From contig NXFV01000923.1 in assembly GCA_002803225.1 (NCBI GenBank), forward strand, positions 62,001-126,000: a stretch of DNA of 64,000 nucleotides. Reading direction: 5' to 3'. The notes under the pieces are model-generated. The model made no database searches. It had not been told where the DNA came from and saw only the letters and a list, made by a program, of their open reading frames with translations. A program made the translations under genes and the position numbers. Every line of letters starts with the position of its first letter. The stretch's first letter is position 1. This stretch comes from Gamarada debralockiae. Its lineage: Eukaryota; Ascomycota; Leotiomycetes; Helotiales; Hyphodiscaceae. Below are positions 11,606-24,254 of this stretch, piece by piece.

Positions 11606-13267
11606 GACACTGTAAGCTGTAAAATAGTCGGATTTTAAAATGGAGTTCGGGCTTGGGAAGAGCAAGAGAGGCACCAGCTGCTTTGTTAACTCTGAATGTT
11701 TAATAATGCTAATGTTTCGCCTTTCAATTTGTTGTCATTCGCTCTTAACTTGAATAGGTACAATGACATGAGTGACTGCACTTCAATCATTGAAGAGATT
11801 TGCATAATCTGAATGCAGACTAGAGACTCAGTCCCTGGATTAGAAACGCCGAACTGGTGAAATAGATACAAAGAAATACGGACAGCCGCAAGAGTGTTGA
11901 TAAGGGTCGATGGAAGTGCTATTGTGGATATGCAAGGCTCTTGTCTTTGGACACAACTTTTGTCTGCTCTTCGAATCCCTTGGGATAAGATGGGATAGGA
12001 TGAATCGTGATGAATGGAGACGAGACTAGGGGTTTTTAGTAACGATTACTGTGCACAGTGGCCTTTATATTCTATTTCATGTCAAGAACTCTCACTGTAA
12101 CTGCAATCAAGTGCTTCTAGGAGCCTAGTCAAAATGATGGGTATTTTTGGTTGTCTCAATCTTATCATTGGATTTTGCAGGGATTTCGGACTTCAGAGGT
12201 CCGAACTGAATTGAATGCTTGACTTCGAATGAACGATTGAGGGTCGTTCGAACGACGGTTATTCCCAATGTTGGGCACCGTCAACCCAATTTTCAAAGGA
12301 GCGCAGCTCTTGTGAAGTCTCCGCGGACAAGTTTTATGAGAGCCTCACTGGCAGTGTCCTCTGTTTGTTGACCGTTATTGGGGATAGAGCGTATTGGACA
12401 ATACACAGGCCTCGCTAACTGTCGAATGGCAGTTCGATTGATGAAGAGAAAGAAGAGCTATTGTACGTAAAAAAGGGGGAAATGAGCTCAAGAGTCCACC
12501 TTGAGAGAGTGAGGCTGGTTGAATATGGCCCAAAATTAGAAATTCTGGTCGAGAATACAGAGACAAAGCTCGTATACGTCAGGCAGGAGGATGAACGACC
12601 AGCGTTCCCGCCCAGTCAAGCAAGATATTATTGAACACTTCCAATCTTTGGTCGGGCTGTTTTTCCGTCTATGTAAGACATATATCTCTTGGTATGCCTT
12701 ACAAGTAGTACACGACTCACAATATCAGATACACGTCTAAGGCAAACGACGGGGTGATTGCGGTGGGATATGAGCAAGCAATGAACGTAATCGGAGACCG
12801 GAATAGCTTTATAATACGTCTTCGCCTCCTTGATCGGGATAGCAGTCTTGGTTCCAGAATGTGGGGAGTCATTGGGAAAATTTCCTCGTCCACTTATTCC
12901 TGAGAGAACTCCTGAGAGAGTTTCCAAGATGCTCGCATCTGGGATATCAGTATCGATGGCCGGAAGAAAGAGAGTTGAAGAAAAGCGGCCCTTGTATTTA
13001 GTCGCTGTTGACCTCCACCCGGATGGTCAAATTGTATGGTCTCCCGTGACCACGGGCTTCCAGATTCGATAACTCATTTCATATCAGACCTGATCCACTC
13101 CATCTTTACGCACCTGCCTCACGATGAGCGACCTGACTTATGTCGCTGTGAATGGAGAGAAATTATACGCAGCTATCGAAACCACCTTGCTTATCTACAG
13201 GAGCTGCAAACTCTCGAGACGAACTTTATACCTCCGGTCTCCTAATCATTGCAACTGAAAGGTCTCA
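11606..13267. other. Intergenic stretch, nothing recognised
   Basis: Convergent 3' flank between the VOC gene and the acetyltransferase gene. Only short random ORFs up to 108 codons were found; no repeat or RNA gene was seen. Confidence 0.55.
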
Positions 13268-14066
13268 TTAGTCCTCGACATCAAACACACCTCTATCAAA
13301 CTCACCATGCACATGCACCCCCTCTCCCCCAAACTCCTGAAAGTCCATCTCCAGTCTTCCCACCTCCTTAAATCCCAATTTCCGATAAACAGGAACACCC
13401 ATTGGACTCCCGCTTAAGTAGCAGGCCACACCATCGCGATCAGCTTTCTCCAGTCCATACCTGACCAATTGCGAACCGAGAACTCGGCGTTGGAACCTTG
13501 GAGATGCGTTGAGTTCACATAGCTCGTAATAAGGACCGTCAGGGCTGTGATCATGCTCCAACTTCGTCAGCCTTGAGACGAATGTTTGGCGGAGAGGGAC
13601 GTTGGTGCCGGATGGAAGAGGGAGATTGGCTTTGTCTTGTATTATGAGGTCCGAGGCCTAGCTATCGAGTTGGTATTTGCAGAGCACGATGTGTAAAAGG
13701 GGATTAGGAAATTGAGAAACCGATACGACATGGACGAGAAAGGGATAACTGACCCTGGCGCTCCATCCCCAAACAGCGTATCCGGCAATCTCGCCGCTCT
13801 CCTCATCTACTGCCTTCAAAGCAGTTGCTTCTTGGGGATACTTTACGCATCCAGCAAGTTCGCTCTGAATGCCTTTGATATTCCAATCTAGCCAGTCCTC
13901 TTTCTTGCAGTCTTTGAACTCAAGTGTAATTCGAGAGCCAGTGGATACCTCCATCATACTGAAGCAGTCAGTAACGACATACAATAAATGAATTATGGAA
14001 TTGAAATCACATCTCAGCCAGGATTTGAGCGTCCTCTGGGAGCGCTTTCTCGATCCTGAACCCCAT
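13268..14066 (-). CDS. GNAT-family N-acetyltransferase
   Basis: Three exons on the minus strand (14066-14011, 13958-13754, 13657-13268) give 216 aa. It opens MGFRIEKALPEDAQILAEI, the usual beta1-alpha1 start of fungal GNAT proteins. The acetyl-CoA loop is degenerate: the P-loop position reads FQRRVLGSQLVRYGLEKAD (compare Q/RxxGxG/A). The C-terminal beta strands contain YLSGSPMGVPVYRKLGFKEV, where 'vyrklGF' is typical of the fold. Cytosolic, small-molecule or peptide acetylation; substrate unknown. Introns are 52 and 96 nt. A long T-tract lies just upstream of the start. Confidence 0.8.
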
Positions 14067-14535
14067 CTCACTGTTTGTCTCCTCTTCAAAATTTTTTTTT
14101 TTTATTTTTTTTTATTTTTTTGATATATGGACGATAGAACGGGTCTTGGCAAACTATGCTTTGCTTTACAGTGAAATGGACTCCTGAAAGATACGAGTAT
14201 TCAAAATAAGACGTGATGGTTGTGAATTTGAGGAAAAAGCGAATGGAAATGTGACACCCCCGATTTTCGGCTCAGCACCAGCTTCGTAATGTCGCTGCCT
14301 AAAGGTCTTCGAGAAAGCTCCCTTTTGCTCGCTGTAATATTTATTACAAGCATTTCAATATTTTTGTGTCATTTAGATTGTAAAAGGTTCATCCAGAACA
14401 CTCAAAGCGGTTGCGGACAAATTTGTTTCACTGCTGGGTGTTTCATGTTGCTCCAGGTCTCGGCTGCGCCCCTTATCGACCTTCAACCTCGCTTTCCCCA
14501 CACATCCCATAGTACTTGATAATCTCCCGAACAGC
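14067..14535. other. Intergenic with a long T-tract
   Basis: At 14091-14121 is a run of about 30 T interrupted by single A residues, within 60 bp upstream of the acetyltransferase start. On the coding strand it is a poly(dA) tract of the kind that excludes nucleosomes in fungal promoters. Nothing else was recognised. Confidence 0.5.
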
Positions 14536-16362
14536 CTAGTAGATATACCTGAAATTCAGATTCTCCCTATCCGTCATGTCAGAAAATGCAGTCCTATCCC
14601 GTTCCCGCTCTCGGTCGGCTCTCAACTCATCGCTCTCACCGGCATGGATCCCTTGTATTTTATCTCTCCTCTTATTCTCCCTCGACAACAGGAATCTCAA
14701 TGCCAGAATAACAACTACCTCCAAAAAATGGCTAACAATCATACTCCAAATACCCATTTCATACCGAGGACTCTGATCCGTCTTGTAGAAGAACGGGCCT
14801 GCGATGTTCCCAGTGCAGTATCCGAGGAAGAGAACTGCGTTCGTGACGACTTTCTTAGTATGGCCAGCTGTGTTGGCTGTTTGAAGGGAGAGGATCATCA
14901 CGAATGCTGCGTTGTAAGGACCAGTGAGGTAGTAGCAGATCAGTCGTCCCGCCTTGTTATTGGCATCAAGGAAGGCGAGGCCGAATGCACCACTGATGTT
15001 GGGGAGCAGGAACAAGATGATGAAATAGCATCTAGACTGCTTCCCATGCTTCGAAACATAGTCGTTCAAAAATACGCAAGAGAGGATAGATATTGCGATG
15101 AAGACTCCATAAGGTACTTGCATCAGTGTCGTAACAAGGGTAGAAAACCCGAAGCCTTTAATAATGATCGTTCCGAAATTGCTGATCCCCCCATTCGGTA
15201 CATTACCTACAACGCCGAGGATGAAGAAAAGGTAAAGCTTTGGGTCTTTGAAAGCTTCGATTACTTGGTAACGTTTGAGGCGTTTGTTCTCGACGCCGGT
15301 TTGGTTTTCTCGGAGTCGTTCGACGGCCCAGCGACGTTCTTTCTGGGATAGGAGGGGAGCTGTGACGGGCGAGTCGGGGAGGAAGAAGAACAGTACGACT
15401 CCCCAAATCGCGCATAGGGCTCCGATAATTAAGAATTCGTATTTCCAGCTGGGCAAGCTGCCCTTTATGTGACCAATCCCATATCCCAACAGCCCACCGC
15501 CTGCGATTCCTAGGCCATTGGCAGTATACCAGATCCCGATACGGACAGGCTGTTGGCGACGCGTGTACCACATGGATGTAATGAGCATGAAAGAGGGGTC
15601 GGAACAAGCTTCTGCGGCCCCCGAAAGGGCGCGAAGGACGGCGAGTTGGGTGAAGTTCTTTGCGGTGGCTTGGAGCATGAGGAAGAAGCCCCACATGAAG
15701 ATGTTGATGCCTAGGTATTTTCCGACTGGGAAGCGTTGCATCAAGAAATTCGTTGGGAAAGCCCAAGCGAGGAAGCCAAAGTAGAAGATACCTACAAAAG
15801 AGTCAATATATGCTTGATAAAAGAAAAATAACAGAGCCGAGAAGGGTTCAAGGAGCTCTGAGACAGCTTTCTACTCGAAATACAACCATTTCAGAGGAGA
15901 ATTCAGGAGTGTAACTCGTGGAATGCCAAATAATAAGGAATAAATTACTCGGACAATCTACTTACTGCTCAACCAGTTATACTGCGTCCCAACCAACTTC
16001 AAATCATCTCTAATCCCAAAGATCGCAGCATAACTAAGCGTCGTCTTATCGATATAGAAGAACGCATAGCAGACTGCCAAGTATGGCAGGATCATGAAGT
16101 CAATCTTGCGCTGGAGACGAGACTCGTCCGCGGATGAAATGATTTCGTGCAGTTCGTCAGGGTTTGAGAACAGTGCAAGAGCAGTATCGCCGTCTGAAGC
16201 CTTGGAGGAGAGGTGCCATTTTGGATGTGTTGAAGTGTTGGTGAGCGTCTCGGCGTGTACTGTAGTAGCTTTGTCACCCCCTTCGAGATCGGAGGCACTT
16301 TGGGGCGAAATATTGTCTGGGGTTTGTGACGCCACAGGTGTTTTGAGGGAGAGAAAGCCCAT
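14536..16362 (-). CDS. MFS transporter of the anion:cation symporter (Dal5/allantoate permease) family
   Basis: Two exons, 16362-15966 and 15791-14536, with an intron of 174 nt, give 550 aa. A polar N-terminal tail of about 85 residues precedes the first helix at IDFMILPYLAVCYAFFYIDK. The family mark DKTTLSYAAIFGIRDDLKL follows. About twelve hydrophobic segments are spread over the rest, and the C-terminal tail is Arg/Glu-rich. Characterised fungal relatives import allantoate, nicotinate, biotin or pantothenate across the plasma membrane. The substrate cannot be told from sequence. The nearest neighbours show no obvious pathway link. Confidence 0.88.
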
Positions 16363-17389
16363 CTTTGAGTTTGCAAAGATGTATGCACACCAGTGAAAAG
16401 AGAAAGGTCAAGAAATAGGGGGCAGAAGAGAGGAAGAATATACTGAGAAGAGACCAAAGGGGAAGATGATTACATGACCCAAGGAAGCTCACAACCGTCA
16501 AATACCGACTACATGCTTACTCGTAGCCTTTTGTTGAGCCGGTGGAGATATGCATGAAGCTGTCGTTCCCCCCTCATTTTGCCGATCACTTTCCTCATTC
16601 GACACGAAATTCACCTCGCGCGCGGAGAAGTGTGGGGTGTGCGGGGGACATTTGCACGATGACCGAGCTTTCGCCATAGAAATCTCGGAAGGTATGCCGA
16701 AGTAATCGGCCTAAGATCCGAGTTGCAGCCTTTGGCACACGTAGGGAGCACGAGCATGGGTTCATTTCCTTGGAGTCACTGGAAGGATAGCTTATAAAAA
16801 GCCGGGATCTCCAAACAGTTGAGAGCCATTTGCAATTAAGATATGTGCCGAGTCTGCTCAGCTCAATTGGTCCATTTTCCCACCAGTTAGATGCTGGGAT
16901 TAGGAGGCAAACATGTATGGAATGACCGGGGCGGTTAATCAAATGTATGAAATTAGGTATCTTTGGGTAGATTCAAATCACTAACCCCCTTTCAATGATC
17001 GAGATTGAAGGTCGTTTAGGATTTTTTTTATGTTTGAACCGTTGAAGTTCTATGACTGCGGAAATTGAGAGAACTACTCCATCGCCAAAAGAAGAGTAGG
17101 GAGAGCTTTCAAGCTGAAGAGAAATCGTGTTGCATTGCTCACAACTTGAAGAATACGCTCGGTTCACTCGCATTCGGCGTTGACAAAGGCATAATGGCGC
17201 TTCATTGCTCTCTATCTCATATCATCAGCTGAGCAAACCACTTAGCCATCCTTGAATCCCTCAACCCATAACCTATAGTTACATCTCATTCATCCTTCGC
17301 ATGCTTCCATATTTCCTTGCTGACTTGCTTGCGCACTTCCATCTTCATTTCCGTTCTCTACGTATCGTAAGCTATCCAGTGAGACCCAT
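16363..17389. other. Intergenic stretch, nothing recognised
   Basis: Promoter side of the MFS gene and 3' side of the 4E-T-like gene. Only ORFs of up to about 120 codons without family likeness. Confidence 0.55.
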
Positions 17390-19832
17390 CTACTGTCTCC
17401 TAAAAGCTCCATTCGGCGGAGGACCCCGTCCATCAAAAGGCCCACCAAACGCCATTCCCTCCGGTCCCTGAAAACCAGGTGGCATGAACCCCGGCGGTGG
17501 ACCTTGAAAGAAACCCGGTGGCGGCATACCTCGCGGACCAGCCATCACTTCCGGAGGCGGAAAATTACCCATACCCGGGAAACCAGGAGGGAACATCTGC
17601 TGCGGCATAGGCGGCATACCCCTTCCAGCGAGGCCTGGAGGGGGAGCGATGTGTTGTTGCTGTTGGCGAAGCTGCTGGGGAGGGGGAAGCTGTGAGGGCG
17701 GTGCCCAGCCAGGTTGGATTTGATCGAGCCCAGGCGGTGGTGGTCGTTGGAGGATTTGTGTGGGTTGCGGAGGACGTTCGTGTTGGGGTGGTGGTCCACG
17801 CTGCTGAAATGCGTCGTCGAAGAAGCCAGGAGGTGGGCGAGCCTGGCGTTGAGAAGCGCTACGTTCACGTGCGGCTGCCTCGCGTTGCATTTCTTGCTCG
17901 CGCTCCATCATTTGCTGCTGTTGGATTTGTCGATCCATCTGTCGGTCAACAGGCTTGGTGCCTGGCATTCGTAACATGATTTGCTCTGTTCGTTGGGGTT
18001 CGGGTTGGCCTTTCATCAGGTTCATGAGGAAGTCGGTGTTGTTGCGATTTTGGGGTTGGTCAGGGCGGACAGAGGACTGGCTCATAGCGTTCTGACGTTG
18101 GCCTACTAGTTCTTGTAACATCTGCTCTGGTCTGATGGTTGGCTGACTGCCGGCTACTTGGCGTTGACTGAGCAACTCCTGAAGTGCTTGCTGTGAGTTG
18201 CGTGTGCTCGTACTCTGCCTTCCTTCATCTTGACGTTCGGATCTGTACTGCTGGAATGGTTCGGGGGCGGGATTGGGTTGACTCTGCTTCTCAGGAGCCG
18301 GCGGCTTCGGTTGCTGCGACACATTTGCTGGGGGTGTTGAGCCGGAGCCGGTAACTGTTTGACGCTGAAGTTTCTGGAGCAACTGTTGGAAAGCTTCCTT
18401 CTCAGATGCATCTCCTGAACCTTGACTACTGTTTTGGAATAGAGCTCCGAATCCACTAGCTGGAGGTGCCGGCATAGGTGGTGGAGGCTCAGTCTGTCTT
18501 CGAGGAGGCTCTTCTTGAGTAGGAGTGAAGAATGATGTAAATCGAGAGGCTTTGCCAACTGACTTGGTTTTCGCCACTCCCTCCTTTTTGGACTCGACTG
18601 CTGAATCAGGCCCATTCTCGTCCTTGGGGGTTGCCCACATGCCAAAGAACTTGTCTGGGCCAGTATCGATAGCAAGAGGAGTTTCGAACTTCGGCTTGTC
18701 AAGACCAAAGAAACCACCACCCGATTCAGCTTTTGGCGCGTCCTCAGCTGTAGTCTTGCCTCCTCTGTCCTTGTTCTGCTGCTCTTCCTTCCACTTCTGG
18801 AAGTCTTCTTGTGTATGAGCTTGGTTCTTCTCATCAGCAGGTTCATCCATCCATGCAGGCTCAGGCTCGTTGCGATCATTCCTATCCCTATCCCATCGTC
18901 GATCACCTCGATCATTCCTATTGCCACGGTCCTGGTCGTCAGGGTTCTTCTCTCTCCACCCTCTATTCGCAAATCTGTCACCATTACTGTTTCTTTCCCG
19001 TGGTGCTGGGGTAGGCCCGTCATTATCGCCTCTGAACCACGACTCATTTCGACCTCGACCAACTCCATTTCTGCGATTGTCTTTATCCTGATCATGATCG
19101 GCATCTTTGTCTCGTGTCTCTCGTGAAAAGTTCTCAAACCCTCGCGCAGGCCGATCCTTCATATCGCGATCTTCCCGATCCTTAAATCGCCTATCATCTC
19201 TGTGCCTATCAACGCCCATGCGACCATTGAAGCGCTCAGCACCCTCAGTACCGAAGCTCTTGCGTGGCTTGACAGTACTCCATCCATCGCTGTCTTGCTC
19301 GCCTTCAGCGCGCTTGGGGCGCAACGTATTATTTCGAGTATCTCGCATTCGATCATTTTCACCATCGCCAGCCTTGTTGTTGCGGAAACTGAATCGGTCT
19401 CCTTCGCGGAGAGGGGGTCGGTCTGCGTCGAGGCCTTTGTTATCATTGCGCCTGGCAGTGGAGGACATGAAGGAGGTTTTGGGAGGTCCTAAGATGATAT
19501 CTTCAGGATCTATGTAATGTTAGCGAAACCACGCGATTGGAAAAACATGGCGTCCATACTTGCGCTATTGCGTGAGATGTGCTGCGGACGTCTATTCATC
19601 TGATCTAGCAGAGTGTTAGAGTCATGGTTCTTGGCTCTGTCAGTTGTCTTGGTCGAGTTACGAGAAGGGTCTTGAGGTGGTCTGGAAGGTGTTAACACGT
19701 CTGCTCAGTATCGATGTTGGTCCATCGAGCTTACCCCATCCATTGCTCTGCGGGAGGTAAACCTGGAGGCTTCACCACCAAGGGCGACTCTCGCAGGTGC
19801 ATTAATTCATCGGGGGTGTATCGGATGGCCAT
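17390..19832 (-). CDS. eIF4E-binding protein, 4E-T-like
   Basis: Three exons, 19832-19735, 19681-19560 and 19509-17390, give 779 aa. The 98-nt first exon begins MAIRYTPDELMHLRE, which contains a canonical eIF4E-binding motif, Tyr5-x4-Leu10-Met11. The second exon adds a short basic Asn/Ser segment. The third starts DPEDIILGPPKTSF. The remainder is disordered: Arg/Asp-rich to about residue 300, then Gln/Pro-rich, ending in many PPGF repeats. 4E-T-type proteins bind cap-bound eIF4E, repress translation and move mRNA to P-bodies. The binding motif is seen; placing the gene in the 4E-T group is inference from motif and architecture. Joins are supported by frame continuity across both short introns. 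Confidence 0.75.
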
Positions 19833-20497
19833 GACTGCTGGCACAAATGAGGCTGCCTTCGTCTTTGTCTCGAAGACTCATGTGATTTCGGAGATGTAAA
19901 CACGAAGGTGAGGTTGTCTGACAAAGTCTCGAATAGATCGGAAGCAGTTGAGGGCTAGAGGGTCGAAAAGGGAGATGGGAAGATGGTACGCTGAGATGGG
20001 AGGAAGAGCTCGAAGGTTCGTTGAAGTGTGAGGCGCACACAAATCCTGATCGGGAGACCAGCTCTGGGCAGTAATGTCTTTTAAGACAGGCTGAGCGCAA
20101 TGCGCAAAGCGATGGAGGTCGTGTGCTGCAGGGGAGAGATTTTCTGAGGTGGTTGATTGTGCGCGTCAATGGTTGGGACGGCTTCGATATATGGACGAAT
20201 ATGATTTCTCGATGGCAGACCTACTTAGGCAAGTTGACTGTGAAGTTGTTGATCGTATTTCTGTGTCTTTGACGAGGTATTGGGGGTCTTGTCGCGGGAC
20301 AGGAGTGATGGAAGGTCGTCAGGTGCAAAAGATACGCTAATGATCCTAGGTAACATGGGGTGAAAAGAAGCCTTGAAGGCAAGGTTCAGCCTGGCGCCTG
20401 AGATCAAGCCAACGATTCAAGGATCCCCCTTAAGCACTCACTTCCAAACAGCTCTGAGGATGATAGTATTCGTTCATTGTAATGGGTATCTACATAT
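19833..20497. other. Intergenic stretch, nothing recognised
   Basis: Between the start of the 4E-T-like gene and the stop of URB1, both on the minus strand. It must contain the 4E-T-like promoter. No further gene, repeat or RNA was seen. Confidence 0.55.
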
Positions 20498-23400
20498 CTA
20501 CATCTTTAAAGTATCGACTTTTGTATCCTTGACGCCTCCCTTACTCCATTTAGCCACTCTCTCATGATCACATGATTCCGAAATCCTCTCCATCAACACC
20601 TTGAGAGGTACTCCTCCACCCAGCGCAACCTGCGCCTGTAGCCAAGTCATAGTACTGAATCTCGTAATCAGTGTAGTGCTCCCTCCTTCAATCGTCGTGG
20701 CCCTAAACAGGATTCTCAAAATTTTGTCCCGCAATCTAGGGGCCAAATACGGATTGTCGTACAAGGAGAGAAACTTCTCGAATACTCGTCTCTTCCGATA
20801 GATCGCCATGTCTGCGGGTCTCCGAAGGCCAGCAAGCATGTAATCCAACAACCAGGCAATCTCCAGATAATGCGCATCGTCCAGACTTGGTGCGTCGTCC
20901 ATGATCTTGTATATTAGCGGTACTTTGTCAAGTTCCCATGTTGGGCCTTGCGAGAGGAACTTGTTGACCTTTGGATAGAGACAGTGTAGTGGATCGTTGA
21001 GGACTGCAATTGCGTGCGATGCGAAGGATGAGATGATTGTGGGTAATGGTTCGGAATCGATTATTTTTCTCGCAGTCTCCACAACCTCAGAGAGTAAGAG
21101 CCATACCTGCTCCTTCTCTTCGAAAGTCGAATCTTTCAGTTTCGCCGCGAACTTCGAAATGTTTGTTGCGGCTTCTTTGCGTACACTTAGATGCTCGGAA
21201 GACAAAAGCATGATAAGAGCTGCTGCATGTCCGTCTTCAATCACCTCCTCAACCTCTTTGGTGGCCCACTTGACAAGTGAACTGTGGTCTTCGGTAGGCG
21301 TGTCTGATTTTCCTAGCATAGAAGCTAGTGTCTGGTTCTTTTCGCTCTCGGATGGCACGTTGCTTTTGGCGGCCTTTTCGGGTTGGGTGGCAGTTAGAGC
21401 CTTTGGCTCAGGAACAGAGACTGTATCGACCAATTTCTTAGATCGCTCAATCATCTTTCGTGCTGGTGAATGTTCCGGGGTCGCTTCAGCTAGCTTCCGA
21501 GTGATGATTTTGATTGTTTTCTTGTCCTCCTTGATTTTGATTGATGCTGCCAGATATTGTGCAAGGAACTCGGCCGTCTCTTGGAGTATCGTACTGTCAA
21601 CTGTCTTGATGAAAAACGGCCACTGATCTAGAATAGCTAGTGTGAGTAGACTGGTGGGAGACTTTGGATCATCCGACCCGTGGGCCTCTGCTTGTATCTC
21701 CTCAAGCGTAAAGAGATATTTGATGGACTTGGAAGCAACCCGCGAGACACAATCGTCAATGAACTCGTACACAGCTCCCGCAGTAGGAGTCCCTTGGAGA
21801 GATATCAGCCCCAAGATGAACGAGTCCAGTGCTGGCATTGATGTTTGGGTCTGGAAGATTTGGTTCTCTTTGACAATGGATTCAAGGACAGATCGCAGCT
21901 TCAGTAGAGGAACATTGGCGGGTGCTTCTGCGGATAGTTTCAACATAGCCATGAATGGTGAAGTTGCAAGACCTTCCACCTTTGAGAACCAACGCATACC
22001 GGGCGAAAACTTTGCGAATTGGAAGAGGTTTTCCAGTTCCATCGCGCGCATGGCACGATCTTCGGGTGGCTGGTCCATTTCATCCATAGTCTTTAAAGCT
22101 TGCCCAAGAGTTACCGCCACATCGAATTTGGCGTCCAGGGCGACTCGTGGAACAACTTCATAGTACAATACCAGCAACTTGGTGGTAGCTTCTCTTTGCA
22201 GGAGATCTGTGCTGGGTATATTTCGAAAAGAACTGATAACATCTTTAATCGAGGGGCATCTTTTGCAGTATTCATCCGTCAGCCTCTCTGCTGCCTGAGC
22301 CCACACTGACGACGGTCCAGACGAGGCTTCGTGGTACATCTTCAACACCTCTTGTAGCTTGCTGAGCGACACAGAGAGTAAGCGAACGGCAAAGAAGGTG
22401 ATTAAATTGTGGGACTGATTCAAGCACCGTGTCAAGACTTTTTGATTCAGAGGCTGAGGAAGAAGGCCCTCCAAAACAATGGAAGTTGGTGGTGGTAATC
22501 GAGCATATTTCTCGGCATGACCGAAGAATTTCGGGACCGGAAGTTGGAGCGCAGAGAAGAGGAATGCCGAATACCCAATCCATGTAGCGGTAAGCTTGGG
22601 ATCAAATAAGAAAGACTTTTTGCTGAAGAAGTAATCTGCAATCAGCTCAGGAGCAGATCGCAAGATAGATAGCAGGAGCTCGCTTTGCTTTATGCTAGAC
22701 CATGGTCGTAAATTCTGAATGAAATCTGATAATATCGTGTTTCGCACAGGCACCTTCTCAGTGAATCTTTCCATCCACTCGATACTATCTAGCCCTAGGT
22801 CAATGTAGTCGTGTACTGCGTCAAGATCGTGGGTGTCATCTGGATCTATGCCACGAGGATAGAAGCCAGTTTGGCGATTGAGGACTCCCAGATCATGAGA
22901 GGTACAAGCCAGGACTAGGAAGTCATGTGCCACTGTGTCGACTGACTTCTTCATTGCTGAGACTTCTTCGTCTGGTTGATCGTACCTGTAGAGCATCGCG
23001 ATCCGCCCCAAAGATGTAGCGTTCACCACCTTCGTCTTCGCGTCTCTAGGGAGGGCCTCATCCTGGAGCACGTACACCTCCAAAGCTTCCAGTATTTCTC
23101 GAACGATGAAAGGTGGGTCATCTCTGATATCTCTCGTCAAAGCTGCAACGATATCTCGTTGGTTGAGAAGTTCCCGCTTAGCCTCTGCTGGAAGGAATTT
23201 GATGCACGCAAGAACGAATCGGATCGCGTTCGTTCGTACCGATGGTTTTCTTCGATCCTCGACCGCATCTCCAGTGAAACGTAAATTCAAGTTTCTTGCC
23301 AAATTCTTGAAGACCTGATCTCGTGCGCGGAAAACCTGCTTTGCCAAAGCTCCCCCATCAAATGCTGTCAGTTCCCTGAGTAATCGCAATGCAGGTGAGA

Positions 23401-23972
23401 TCACAAATTCCTTGGTCTTATTTGCTGTTATTCCCCTTGCGATTAATTCCTGCTGGCGCTTTTGAAGCAGTGTTCGACCCAATCGCAGCCCGTATTCAGA
23501 CAATTCGAGAATGTTGGACAGCGTTCGGAGTAGAAGGGCAAGTACGGCTGGGACCGCGGATAACAGCGACTCGTCATTCGATTGTGATGCAAAACTCCAA
23601 GTTTGCATAATATCTGCCAAGTACACCGCTGTCTTGTCCTCCTCATCGGATTGTTTTTGCAACTCGAGGTATTCCTTGAGGATTCGAATTCGTCCCGCAC
23701 TGTCGCTTTCTGTTGCAGAGAATCCGTCTAGAAGGGCTTTGAACGATTGGATAGCTACAGAGTTTTTAGTAGAGATCACAAAGTATTCAAAAAGTATAGT
23801 TACCATGCTTAGATCGGCTAGAGTCTTGTTCAAAAGCTAGAATTTGTCGCAATTGTCTTCCAGAACGAATCTCTTCCGCTGGAGCGGTGACCTTCCCTGG
23901 GTTCGAGATCTTTTGACGTTTGAGATACGCCTGGTTGCCGTCCTCAATCTCCTCCGCAGGCCTTTTGGCCAT
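20498..23972 (-). CDS. URB1: Npa1/Urb1 60S ribosome-biogenesis protein
   Basis: Exon 1 at 23972-23804 (from MAKRPAEEIED) and exon 2 at 23754-20498 give 1141 aa, close to the fungal family length. The joint creates the run SKHAIQSFKALLDGF. The N-terminal half is the Npa1 helical-repeat region (RLLRELTAFDGGALAKQVFR, then LRFTGDAVEDRRKPSVRTNA with RFVLACIKFL). The C-terminal part, about residues 870-1070, matches the URB1 C-terminal domain (IAWLLDYMLAGLRRPADMAI). Urb1 is a nucleolar scaffold of an early pre-60S particle with helicases and Urb2/Rsa3 in yeast. A Lys/Arg motif near the start (LKRQKIS) could be the nuclear signal. It is divergent to IML1. Confidence 0.93.
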
Positions 23973-24254
23973 TTCTAAAATCGTTGATGGTGTATGAATG
24001 ATTGTATACCATTCTTTGCAGTGGAGGTGCTGTCGACCTGTAGAAGAAGGCTGGAACTTTTTTCTGGCAGGGAAGTTCAAACCGATGAAAACCCGGCCCC
24101 GCTTTGCCAATTTGGGCGATACAATGGCGGTGAGCAAAACGGCAGAATTGTGCCATGGCGACAGCTCCAAATCGCCGTCTCTCCTTCAATCACCTCCCCC
24201 CTCATCGACCATGACTTAGCTACGTTTGTTGCCCCATGTGGCTCGCGGCTTCCA
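23973..24254. promoter_or_regulatory. Shared divergent promoter of URB1 and IML1
   Basis: Only 282 bp separate the two start codons, which face away from each other, so both core promoters and 5' UTRs must lie here or overlap. No binding motif was assigned. Confidence 0.6.

Noticed and set aside
14644..15351. 235-codon plus-strand ORF
   Set aside because: Antisense to transmembrane exons of the MFS transporter and without family likeness.
18154..19137. 327-codon minus-strand ORF in another frame
   Set aside because: Overlaps the low-complexity Arg/Asp and Gln/Pro region of the 4E-T-like gene, which explains it.
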